Below are positions 54,384-62,381 of a DNA stretch of 64,000 bases, piece by piece. The notes under the pieces were generated by a model. That model was not told the DNA's origin. It searched no databases and saw only the letters and a list, made by a program, of their open reading frames with translations. The position numbers and the translations under genes were made by a program. The first letter of the stretch is position 1; the number at the start of each line of letters is the position of its first letter. The DNA is from Flavobacterium sp. (GTDB lineage Bacteria > Bacteroidota > Bacteroidia > Flavobacteriales > Flavobacteriaceae). Where the stretch lies: NCBI GenBank assembly GCA_003497625.1, contig DNNO01000021.1, positions 41,602-105,601 of the forward strand. Direction: 5' to 3'.

Positions 54384-54791
54384 CTAATTCGCGAAAACGC
54401 CTCTTTTGTTGATGATTGGTAAATCTGCAGTGGCTTTTTCGTTGATGGAATTGGTTCTAAAAACGAAGGTTTTATCGAATAATTGTCCGTTAGAGAAATA
54501 CGACAACATGAATTCGTTGTTCAATTGTAAGACGTTGTTTTCTAATAATTCAACTTTAACGGCGGTTCTTGGTTCAACTTTTGCAAACGCATGACGGAAT
54601 GTTCCTGTTTTGCGTTCTTCGCCATTGATTAAACCATAAGCGCGTGAAACTACCATAGCCATTTCCAACAAATTATCGGTGTCGTTTACTAAGTAAGCGT
54701 ACCAAGAATTTTCCATAAAATCGTCGTTCCATTCTTGAAAAGCTACAATGTGAACGCCTTCTACTTTTGGGATGATAATGTCTTTTTTCAT
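54384..54791 (-). CDS. Conserved flavobacterial protein next to pheS, function unknown
   Basis: 135 residues, no signal peptide, membrane segment or known motif. WNDDFMENSWYAYLVNDTDN and RKTGTFRHAF, PRTAVKVELL form a beta-rich pattern. Homologues next to pheS have sometimes been mislabelled as a synthetase subunit because of position. The ATG lies 10 bp from a 33-bp palindrome (54801-54833). Confidence 0.65.
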   Translation of the reverse strand: MKKDIIIPKVEGVHIVAFQEWNDDFMENSWYAYLVNDTDNLLEMAMVVSRAYGLINGEERKTGTFRHAFAKVEPRTAVKVELLENNVLQLNNEFMLSYFSNGQLFDKTFVFRTNSINEKATADLPIINKRGVFAN

Positions 54792-54800
54792 ATTTTGAAG

Positions 54801-54833
54801 AATCCTGACAGGTTTTCGAAACCTGTCAGGATT
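54801..54833. repeat. Palindromic element between pheS and its neighbour
   Basis: AATCCTGACAGGTTT/AAACCTGTCAGGATT, a 15-bp inverted repeat around a 3-nt centre (TCG). Not followed by T's on the minus strand, so it is not a simple terminator. Confidence 0.8.
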
Positions 54834-54838
54834 TTAAA

Positions 54839-55858
54839 TTATATACTCGATTTGAATTGCTCTAAGAAACGAACGTCATTTTCGTAAAACATACGGATAT
54901 CACCAATTTGGTACAACAACATTGCAATACGCTCAACTCCCATTCCGAAAGCGAAACCTGTGTGTTCGTCTGGATTGATACCGCAGTTTTTCAATACGTT
55001 TGGATCAACCATTCCGCAACCACCAATTTCTAACCAACCGGTTCCTTTGGTAATTCTGTAATCGGTTTCGGTTTTTAATCCCCAATAGATATCGATTTCA
55101 GCACTTGGTTCTGTAAATGGAAAATACGACGGACGTAAACGGATTTTCGATTTTCCGAACATTTCTTTCGTGAAATACAATAACGTCTGTTTTAAATCGG
55201 CAAAGGAAACGTCTTTGTCAATATACAATCCTTCCACTTGATGGAAAATACAGTGTGAACGCGAAGAAACAGCCTCGTTACGGAACACTCTTCCTGGAGA
55301 AATCGTACGAATTGGCGGTTTATTGTTTTCCATATAACGCACTTGCACTGATGAAGTGTGCGTACGCAATAAAACATCAGGATTGGTTTGAATAAAAAAC
55401 GTATCCTGCATATCTCTTGCCGGATGATATTCTGGTAAGTTTAATGCGGTAAAATTGTGCCAATCGTCTTCGATTTCTGGACCTTCGGACACGTTGAAAC
55501 CAATGGTTGAAAAAATATCAATCATTTGATTTTTTACAATAGAAATTGGATGGCGCGAACCAATGTTCATCGCTTCTCCCGGACGCGTAGTATCGCCATA
55601 AATTCCTTTTGCTTCTTCTTTATTTTCTAAAGCATCTTGAATGGATTTTACCTTTTCTTCCGCCGAAGTTTTCAATTCGTTGATTACTTGACCAAATTCT
55701 TTCTTTTGTTCGTTTGGAACATTTTTGAATTCGGCAAAAAAGTCTTTCAACAAGCCTTTACTTCCTAAATATTTAATTCGGAAGGCTTCTAATTGTTCTT
55801 TATTATCGGTTTGAAAAGATTTTACTTCTTCAATATGGGCTTTAATCGTTTCTGTCAT
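54839..55858 (-). CDS. pheS: Phenylalanyl-tRNA synthetase alpha subunit
   Basis: Class II synthetase subunit; N-terminal coiled coil (about 1-85) that holds the tRNA, then the catalytic domain with GSRHPISIVKNQ, AEIDIYWG and GFAFGMGVERIAML (motif 3). The ATG at 55858 gives 339 residues; a TTG at 55879 would add seven. The beta subunit gene pheT is not in the window. Confidence 0.95.
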   Translation of the reverse strand: MTETIKAHIEEVKSFQTDNKEQLEAFRIKYLGSKGLLKDFFAEFKNVPNEQKKEFGQVINELKTSAEEKVKSIQDALENKEEAKGIYGDTTRPGEAMNIGSRHPISIVKNQMIDIFSTIGFNVSEGPEIEDDWHNFTALNLPEYHPARDMQDTFFIQTNPDVLLRTHTSSVQVRYMENNKPPIRTISPGRVFRNEAVSSRSHCIFHQVEGLYIDKDVSFADLKQTLLYFTKEMFGKSKIRLRPSYFPFTEPSAEIDIYWGLKTETDYRITKGTGWLEIGGCGMVDPNVLKNCGINPDEHTGFAFGMGVERIAMLLYQIGDIRMFYENDVRFLEQFKSSI

Positions 55859-55899
55859 CGCTCGTTTTGTAAAATGCAAATTTATGGATTTTTTTTGAG

Positions 55900-55920
55900 A
55901 GACAAGTCAATGACTTGTCT
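55900..55920. repeat. 21-bp perfect palindrome
   Basis: AGACAAGTCA-A-TGACTTGTCT, a perfect 10-bp inverted repeat around one base, in the spacer between pheS and the 118-residue gene. No T-run follows on the minus strand. Confidence 0.8.
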
Positions 55921-55934
55921 GTACTATAAATTAA

Positions 55935-56291
55935 TTAGTCAATTAATTCTTTCTCTAAAAAGTAGCTTACAATTGCTTCTTTCATTAGTACAGCTTGCTC
56001 GCCTGCTTTTAGTGGTGGCAATTCTTCTTTTACTTTATAATGAGGCCAACCTTCGTTATCAAAATACTCAAATTCGTAGTAGCCATAAGGTTCTAATAAA
56101 CGACAAATGGCGATATGCATTAGGTTTACTTTTTCGTCTTTTTTGAAAGTAGCATGAATTTTCCCCAATTCTTGTACACCGATTAAGTAGATAATTCCTT
56201 CTAAATCAAGGTCTTCTCCGCCTGAAAATTTTTCTGATAATATATTGACAACGCTTTCCCAACGTTGTTTTAATTGTTCGTCTCTTGACAT
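55935..56291 (-). CDS. Conserved flavobacterial protein, function unknown
   Basis: 118 residues, acidic and helical, with DLDLEGIIYLIGVQELGKI and YYEFEYFDNEGWPHYKV. No motif I recognise. It lies between pheS and the divergent cvpA gene, an arrangement I associate with flavobacteria. No signal or membrane segment. Confidence 0.65.
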   Translation of the reverse strand: MSRDEQLKQRWESVVNILSEKFSGGEDLDLEGIIYLIGVQELGKIHATFKKDEKVNLMHIAICRLLEPYGYYEFEYFDNEGWPHYKVKEELPPLKAGEQAVLMKEAIVSYFLEKELID

Positions 56292-56296
56292 TTTTT

Positions 56297-56331
56297 ATAG
56301 ATGAAAGAAAAAAGAGAAAAGAAAAAAGACT
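56297..56331. repeat. GAAAGAAAAAAGAGAAAAG stutter
   Basis: Purine-rich repeated words (GAAAGAAAAAAGAG and variants) fill part of the divergent spacer. Confidence 0.55.
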
Positions 56332-56349
56332 ATTCCCAACTTTCTATAT

Positions 56350-56357
56350 TAGTTTTG
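56350..56357 (+). promoter_or_regulatory. Putative -7 box of cvpA
   Basis: TAGTTTTG matches TAnnTTTG, 78 bp before the cvpA start at 56435. The -33 position is unclear. Confidence 0.45.
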
Positions 56358-56434
56358 CAAAGATAATCGATGGTTTTGTTTTTTACACATTCTATCGTCT
56401 TTGTTCTTTATTCTTTCATCTATTTTCTTTTTGC

Positions 56435-56953
56435 ATGAGTTTTATTGATATTGTTTTTGCGGTTTTATTAGGTTTTGCGGTTTATAAAGGATTGAAAAAC
56501 GGACTTTTTGTGGAAGTCGCTTCTCTATTAGCCTTGGTTGCTGGAATTTATTTAGCGATTAAATTTTCGAGTTTAGTAGGTGCGATTTTTACCGGAGTTG
56601 TCCCAAGTTGGAATCCGAAATATATTGAAATAACCGCTTTTATCGTCACGTTTTTGTTAGTGGTGATTGGCATACACTTGAGTGCAAAAATTTTAACCAA
56701 GTTAGCTGATTTTGCTTTTTTAGGTTGGATTAACAAAATTGCTGGAGTGATTTTTAGCTTATTGAAAACGATTTTAGCGTTGAGTGTAGTGCTTTTTATT
56801 TTTGAGAAAATCAACATCAACAATATGCTACTTTCAAAAGAAACACAAGAGAATTCGATATTTTATAACCCAATTCAGAATATCTCAAAAGCTATTTATC
56901 CAACGATTGAAGGGTGGTATGATAGTTTGAAGTCGGAAGTTGGGAGTGAATAA
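56435..56953 (+). CDS. cvpA: CvpA family membrane protein
   Basis: 172 residues from the ATG at 56435, with four membrane helices beginning SFIDIVFAVLLGFAVYKGLKNG, the CvpA signature. CvpA proteins were first linked to colicin V production and to envelope stress. The longer ORF start at 56285 includes a stretch with repeated text and is rejected. Confidence 0.82.
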   Translation: MSFIDIVFAVLLGFAVYKGLKNGLFVEVASLLALVAGIYLAIKFSSLVGAIFTGVVPSWNPKYIEITAFIVTFLLVVIGIHLSAKILTKLADFAFLGWINKIAGVIFSLLKTILALSVVLFIFEKININNMLLSKETQENSIFYNPIQNISKAIYPTIEGWYDSLKSEVGSE

Positions 56954-56954
56954 A

Positions 56955-56977
56955 GCTTCGACAAGCTCAGCCTGACA
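56955..56977. repeat. REP-like element GCTTCGACAAGCTCAGCCTGACA
   Basis: A 23-bp element with an internal inverted repeat (GCTT/AAGC) and an end similar to the arms of the palindrome at 9238-9297. Confidence 0.6.
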
Positions 56978-57000
56978 AATCTTATTTCTGAATACTTTCA

Positions 57001-57017
57001 ACTGAACACTGAACACT
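57001..57017. repeat. ACTGAACACT stutter, second site
   Basis: Two copies of the ACTGAACACT word also found at 45115-45145. Confidence 0.65.
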
Positions 57018-57777
57018 ATTTTTTCACTTCCTTAATCGCTTCTTTGTCAATCCACGCTTTGGTTTTGTCGGTTAGTTCTACTTGTTTCCAGTTGCCTAAT
57101 TCTTCTAAAACGAAAACTTTTGTGCCTTCGTGAAGCGTTACTACATCTTCAGAACTGTTTTTAGGTTCGGCTTTCAAAGTTGTTGATTCTTCAAAAACAA
57201 TGGCTGGATTGTAATTCGCATCAAACTTTTTTTGTAAAAATGCTGAGAATACGGTTACGCTAATTCCGATTAAAAACAACAGAAACAAACTGAAAAAAGT
57301 TCGTTTTAGCAACACCGTATTTCCGAAATAATAGCCTAAAAACGAAAGTAAACTTAGGAAAGCGATAAAAACGGCAATCCAAGCCCAAGTATCGTAATGA
57401 AGTTTGGACGTAAACTCTTTCACCATTTTCTTAAAACCTACTTCTGGAAGGATTTTAATGTCATCTATTGCCGTTTTTTGTGCAAAAGACAAGTTGGTTT
57501 GAATAGCTTCGTCATCTGGATTTAAAAGCAATGCTTTTTCGTAATTGTAAATCGATGGCGCTACTTTTCCTAATTTATAATAGCAATTGGCAATATTAAA
57601 ATACAAATCGGCCGATTCGTTTCCTTGGTTTGCGATGCTTTCGAAAGATTGAACCGCTTGTTCGTAATCGCCTTTGTTATATAAATCGTTTGCTTTTTTG
57701 AAGGCAGCATCGATGGATTCACTTGCATTGGCAAATGAAATTAAAAACAAAAGGAATAGTATAATTTGCTTTTTCAT
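57016..57777 (-). CDS. batE: BatE (TPR and SH3-like domain protein)
   Basis: 253 residues: signal peptide, TPR helices (about 22-110: NDLYNKGDYEQAVQSFESIANQG and NCYYKLGKVAPSIYNYEKALLLNPDDEA), two membrane segments (about 132-175), and a C-terminal SH3-like domain (about 190-250) for wall or protein binding. Last gene of the Bat cluster, joined to batD by a TAATG overlap. Confidence 0.82.
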   Translation of the reverse strand: MKKQIILFLLFLISFANASESIDAAFKKANDLYNKGDYEQAVQSFESIANQGNESADLYFNIANCYYKLGKVAPSIYNYEKALLLNPDDEAIQTNLSFAQKTAIDDIKILPEVGFKKMVKEFTSKLHYDTWAWIAVFIAFLSLLSFLGYYFGNTVLLKRTFFSLFLLFLIGISVTVFSAFLQKKFDANYNPAIVFEESTTLKAEPKNSSEDVVTLHEGTKVFVLEELGNWKQVELTDKTKAWIDKEAIKEVKK

Positions 57778-59555
57778 TATTTCAATTGTTTTTCAAGTTC
57801 TGAAATTCGTTCCACAGCTCGTTCAAAATCATTTGTCATAGCAATATCAGTTGCTGGTGCATATCTTGCAAATTCGCAATCGTTCATTAATTCCATGAAT
57901 TGAGAAATACTTTGTTCAGAAGCGTTTCTTTGTTGTAACAATTCGATGATATTGTCTTTACTCATTTCAACCGTTTCGATGTGTAATTTGGCTTTCAAGA
58001 AATTGTGTAATGCTTTTTCCATTGCCATATAGAACGGAACTTTATCACCCATTTGTTTTTTGGCTTCCGACAAATATTTCTTCACTAATCGGTTATTATT
58101 TCTAACTCGGTTTCCTACAACATCGGCATCTTTTGCTTCTTTTTGTTTTCTGGCAATCATCACAATTGGAATCAATAATAATGGTGCAAACAATAAACTA
58201 TAAAATAATCCCGAACCTAAGAAATCTTCTCTAGAAGCAGAAACAAATTCCGTTTTCAGCTTATTGAATTGGAATACTTCTTTTTTCTGAATGGCTTGTT
58301 TATTTGCACTTGGAGTATTGGCTACAAACGTTGCATCACCTTCCGCTACATCAATAGTGATTTCTTTTGAAGCTATAGTTTTGTATGATTTACTTGCCAA
58401 ATCGTAGTACGAAAACTCCATTGGTTTAATCGTATATTTTCCTTTAAATTGTGGAATTATCGTGTATTTGTCCGAAATTTTTCCGGTCATACCCGTAACT
58501 GGAGTTTGAACATTTTCGGTATGAGCTGGTTCGTACATTTCTAAAGCACTTGGAACCACAGGCTTTGGTAAGGTAAACAATTTTAAATTTCCTTTACCTG
58601 AAACACTCACTTCTAAATCTAAAGATTCGCCCGCTTTTAAGGACGTTTTTGATGGTTTTACTACAAAATCAAATTTTCCAACGGCACCTGTAAATCCTTC
58701 TGGTTTTCCATTTTCGGGAAGTGGTTTTACGTTTATGGTTTGCGTTCCTGTTGAAAGTGATTTTTGAATTACACGCATTTCGTATTCGCCAAACCAATCG
58801 CGACGGCCTGTTGGCACCTCAGCATCTAAATCAATTTTGAATGGTTCTATAGTTTTGGCGCCTGCTTCTAATGGATATAAAATTACTTTGCGAAGCACCA
58901 CCATACTGTAATCTTTTCCGTTGTACTTTCCACGTTCTGCACGCAGTTGTTTCATGTCGATGTACTGACTCCAGAAATCATTATACTTTGGTGCTTTGAA
59001 ATTTCTGAAATTCCCAACGGTTGATCTTGGTTCGAAATACAATTTATAAATGACGGTAACAGGTTCGTTTACATACGGATTCTTAGTTGACATTTCGGCT
59101 ACCAAATGAATTCCTTCTCCATAATTCACATTTGTTGGTTGTTGGCCTGGATAGGTTGGCATTTGGATAGGATCTGTAATCGTAATTTTTATGGGTGCCG
59201 ATTTATAAATAGTTTCATCAAATTCAATTGAAGCAGCACCAATGGTAAAAGTTCCTTTTTTTGTGGGTGTTAAATAGTAAATGACCTGAGTAGAAATTTC
59301 TCTTTTCTGGTTCACCCTACCATTTACAATCGTAATCGAAGTTTGATTTCCTTTGTTAATGAATGGTCCTTCGGCTTTAAATCCAGGAAACTTTGGTGGT
59401 ACAAAATTATCTCCTTCGTTATTGATAGAAAACACCAATTGAATTCGCTCATTTAAACCATAAGAACTTCGCTCTGTTTGCGCTTCAAATTTTACTTGAG
59501 CGGAAACAGAATTATAAAAAAACGATAAGAATAAAACTAAAAGTATCTTTTTCAT
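57777..59555 (-). CDS. batD: BatD (aerotolerance-family protein)
   Basis: 592 residues: signal peptide, then repeated Ig-like segments (FSINNEGDNFVPPKFPGF; ITDPIQMPTYPGQQP), one membrane helix (about 448-466) and a cytoplasmic tail (about 468-592) rich in Lys and Glu. BatD is the large periplasmic member of the Bat operon, named for aerotolerance in Bacteroides. Function is not known in molecular detail. The stop overlaps the batE start. Confidence 0.85.
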   Translation of the reverse strand: MKKILLVLFLSFFYNSVSAQVKFEAQTERSSYGLNERIQLVFSINNEGDNFVPPKFPGFKAEGPFINKGNQTSITIVNGRVNQKREISTQVIYYLTPTKKGTFTIGAASIEFDETIYKSAPIKITITDPIQMPTYPGQQPTNVNYGEGIHLVAEMSTKNPYVNEPVTVIYKLYFEPRSTVGNFRNFKAPKYNDFWSQYIDMKQLRAERGKYNGKDYSMVVLRKVILYPLEAGAKTIEPFKIDLDAEVPTGRRDWFGEYEMRVIQKSLSTGTQTINVKPLPENGKPEGFTGAVGKFDFVVKPSKTSLKAGESLDLEVSVSGKGNLKLFTLPKPVVPSALEMYEPAHTENVQTPVTGMTGKISDKYTIIPQFKGKYTIKPMEFSYYDLASKSYKTIASKEITIDVAEGDATFVANTPSANKQAIQKKEVFQFNKLKTEFVSASREDFLGSGLFYSLLFAPLLLIPIVMIARKQKEAKDADVVGNRVRNNNRLVKKYLSEAKKQMGDKVPFYMAMEKALHNFLKAKLHIETVEMSKDNIIELLQQRNASEQSISQFMELMNDCEFARYAPATDIAMTNDFERAVERISELEKQLK

Positions 59556-59558
59556 GAA

Positions 59559-60329
59559 TTACCAATCTTTTTCATTTGAAACCGGACGTGCTTTTACTTT
59601 CTTCGCATTCACTTTGTCCTGCACTTTCTTCTCTGCATTATTAACCGCGTCTAAAATATTATCGATGCGTTGTTTATCGGCACCACTTGGTTTTGGATTT
59701 TCGTTTTTATCTTCTTTTTTCTCTCCGTCTCCTTTACCTTGTTGGTTATCGCCTTGTTTATCTTTGTTATTCTGATTGTCCTTATCAGAATCTTTTTTGT
59801 CGTTTCTTTTGTCGTTTTTACCGTCTTTATCTTTTGGCTTTGGTTTGTTATCTTGACCGCCGCCACCTTTATTATCTTTTTTATTGTCTTTTGGAGGTGG
59901 ATTGTCTTTATTTTTTCTTTTTGCTAAAGCATAATTGTAACGTGTTTCTTCATCATTTGGATTGTTTCGAAGTGCGTTTTTATAGGCATCTGCCGCTAAT
60001 TCATATTTCTTTTCTAGCATGAAAGTGTTTCCCAAATTATGATAAATTCGGTGTTTTTCTGTTTTCGTTTTAGCAACTTCTAATGCTTGAATGTATTTGA
60101 TTTGTGCTTCACCTTGTTGATTTTGTCGGTAAATGCTATTTCCTAAATTATAACCCGCAACGGCTTTTTTTGGCGATTTTTTCGATTCCGTTACCCGATA
60201 ATCAGCTTCGGCATCCACGTATTTTTTTTCGGTAAACGATTGATTTCCGTTGTATAGATTTTTATCTTTTTCTTGACTGAAAAGCACGAAGCAATTCAAT
60301 AATGTTACTATGTAAACTATCTTACGCAT
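59559..60329 (-). CDS. batC: BatC (TPR protein with charged tail)
   Basis: Signal peptide, then TPR helices (about 28-120), then a long Lys/Asp/Asn-rich low-complexity tail of DNKKDNKGGGGQDNKPKPKD type (about 145-220) and a helix at the end. The ATG at 60329 overlaps the batB stop by 8 bp (ATGCGTAA), a typical coupling; the ATG at 60341 is an alternative that adds four residues. Confidence 0.82.
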   Translation of the reverse strand: MRKIVYIVTLLNCFVLFSQEKDKNLYNGNQSFTEKKYVDAEADYRVTESKKSPKKAVAGYNLGNSIYRQNQQGEAQIKYIQALEVAKTKTEKHRIYHNLGNTFMLEKKYELAADAYKNALRNNPNDEETRYNYALAKRKNKDNPPPKDNKKDNKGGGGQDNKPKPKDKDGKNDKRNDKKDSDKDNQNNKDKQGDNQQGKGDGEKKEDKNENPKPSGADKQRIDNILDAVNNAEKKVQDKVNAKKVKARPVSNEKDW

Positions 60330-61365
60330 GTTTCTTTTCATTAAATAAGTTCAACTTTTGCACCCATGCTGTTTTTTTCTCCAAAAGGAAAATATCTACC
60401 ACTAATAACAAAAACCCTAACGCTAAAAACCACTGATATTGCGATTCAAAATCGGCTATTTGTTGCGATTCAAATTCTGATTTTTCTATTTTATCTAACG
60501 ATTTCTTTAATTCTTCTACCACTTCTTTTGTTGATGTACCAACAATATATTTCGATTTGGTTTTATCGGCAATATTTTTTAAAACTTCAGGATATAATTT
60601 TGTTGTAACCGTTTTTCCTTCTTGGTCTTTTTTATAAGAAGCGATGTTTCCCTTATTATCTCGTAATGGAATTGGACCTCCTTTTTCAGTTCCTACTCCA
60701 ATAGTCAAAATACGAACGCCTTTCTCTTTTGCCATTTCGATAGCATCTTCTGCGCCTTCTCCATGGTCTTCTCCGTCGGAAATCAAGATAATTAACTTGC
60801 TAGTATCTTTCACATCAAAGAAATCAACCGCTAATTGAATGGCATCATTAAAAGCAGTTCCTTGCGAAGAAACCATGTTGGTATTCATGCTTTGCAAATA
60901 CATTTTAGCAATGCTATAATCGGTCGTCATTGGTAAAACTGGGTAAGCGCTTCCGGCATAACCTACAATTCCCACACGGTCATTTCCTAATTGGTTGATG
61001 ATTTGCGAAACAATTTGCTTGGTTTTTTCTAATCGGTTTGGTGCTACGTCTTCAGCTAGCATACTTTTTGAAATATCGACCGCAAACACAATATCAATTC
61101 CTTGACGTTTTACCGTTTCCATTTTAGTTCCCATTTTTGGGTTTACCAAAGCAATAATAATGCAAGCCAATGCCAACAACAAAACACCTAATTTTAAAGC
61201 GGGCTTAAACCTAGATTTCTCAGGTGCTAATTGGTTAAACAATTCCAAATCGGCAAAAACAGCCTGTCTTTTTCTTTTCCAAAACAAATTGAATAGAAAA
61301 AGTGCCACTATTATGGGTAATAGCGCTAACAAATAAAAATATATTGGACTTTCTAATTCAAACAT
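60322..61365 (-). CDS. batB: BatB (VWA domain protein)
   Basis: 347 residues, with two N-terminal membrane helices and one C-terminal. The von Willebrand A domain has a complete MIDAS: DISKS (DxSxS), Thr in SQGTAFNDA and Asp in LISDGEDHG. VWA proteins with MoxR AAA ATPases act in protein assembly. It follows batA after 11 bp. Confidence 0.9.
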   Translation of the reverse strand: MFELESPIYFYLLALLPIIVALFLFNLFWKRKRQAVFADLELFNQLAPEKSRFKPALKLGVLLLALACIIIALVNPKMGTKMETVKRQGIDIVFAVDISKSMLAEDVAPNRLEKTKQIVSQIINQLGNDRVGIVGYAGSAYPVLPMTTDYSIAKMYLQSMNTNMVSSQGTAFNDAIQLAVDFFDVKDTSKLIILISDGEDHGEGAEDAIEMAKEKGVRILTIGVGTEKGGPIPLRDNKGNIASYKKDQEGKTVTTKLYPEVLKNIADKTKSKYIVGTSTKEVVEELKKSLDKIEKSEFESQQIADFESQYQWFLALGFLLLVVDIFLLEKKTAWVQKLNLFNEKKHA

Positions 61366-61376
61366 TGTTTTTCTTT

Positions 61377-62381
61377 CTAAACGATTCCTCTAAAAACTGA
61401 ATTTCTCAACAACACCTCAACACCTAACAACACAAAAGCAATTAAAACGAAAGGTTTGTATTTCTCATCGTAATTGTAGAATTTTTTCTCTTGAATTTCT
61501 GTAGTTTCTAACTTATTAATTTCGTTATAAATAGCTTGTAATTTTTTATTTGATGTAGCTCTAAAATATTTTGCATCGGTTGCTTTTGCAATTTCTTTCA
61601 TCAGTTTTTCATCAATTTCTACTGGCATCATTCTGAAAACTAATTTTCCATTGGCGTCTTTTGCTACAGGAAACATGGCTTGACCGTTTGTTCCAATTCC
61701 GATAGTATATACTTTTATACCGTATTCTTTTGCGATTTCAGAAGCGGTTCTTGGGTCGATAGTTCCTGAGTTGTTCACACCATCCGTCAATAAAATGATG
61801 ATTCTGCTTTTAGCCTTACTGTCTTTAATTCGGTTAATAGCCGTAGCTAAACCAACACCAATTCCGGTTCCATCTGCAATAATGGAATCATCGTATTCGA
61901 TGGTTTTTAACGATTGCAAAATGATGGTTTTATCTGAAGTTACAGGAGTTCTCGTATAACTTTCACCCGCATAAACGACCAAACCAATTCTATCGTTAAT
62001 TCTATCTTGCACAAACGTTGAAGCTACTTTTTTCAATGCTTCTAGACGATTTGGTTTTAAATCATTGGCCAACATACTACTCGAAACGTCAATTGCCATT
62101 ACAATATCAATTCCTTTTGTGGTTTTCGATTTTGAAGTTACGTCAACGCTTCTTGGTCTTGCTAATGCGATAATAATTGAACTTAAGGCTAAAATTCGCA
62201 ACACATATAAAAACGGTTTTGCTTTAGCCAAGAAAGTTCTGTTCTGCTTGAATGGTTCCAACGAACTCATTTTTACCGTTGCCGAAAGTTGGTTTCTTTT
62301 ATAAAACAACCAACCTATTGCTAGTGGTAAAACCAAAAACAACCATAAGAATTCCGGATTTAAAAAGGTTACTTTTCCCAT
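61377..62381 (-). CDS. batA: BatA (VWA domain protein)
   Basis: 334 residues, the same layout as BatB. MIDAS: AIDVSSS, Thr in ADGTGIGVGLA and Asp in LLTDGVNNSG. The start overlaps the stop of the upstream BatD-like gene by one base (TAATG). The MoxR and DUF58 genes expected upstream are beyond the window. Confidence 0.9.
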   Translation of the reverse strand: MGKVTFLNPEFLWLFLVLPLAIGWLFYKRNQLSATVKMSSLEPFKQNRTFLAKAKPFLYVLRILALSSIIIALARPRSVDVTSKSKTTKGIDIVMAIDVSSSMLANDLKPNRLEALKKVASTFVQDRINDRIGLVVYAGESYTRTPVTSDKTIILQSLKTIEYDDSIIADGTGIGVGLATAINRIKDSKAKSRIIILLTDGVNNSGTIDPRTASEIAKEYGIKVYTIGIGTNGQAMFPVAKDANGKLVFRMMPVEIDEKLMKEIAKATDAKYFRATSNKKLQAIYNEINKLETTEIQEKKFYNYDEKYKPFVLIAFVLLGVEVLLRNSVFRGIV

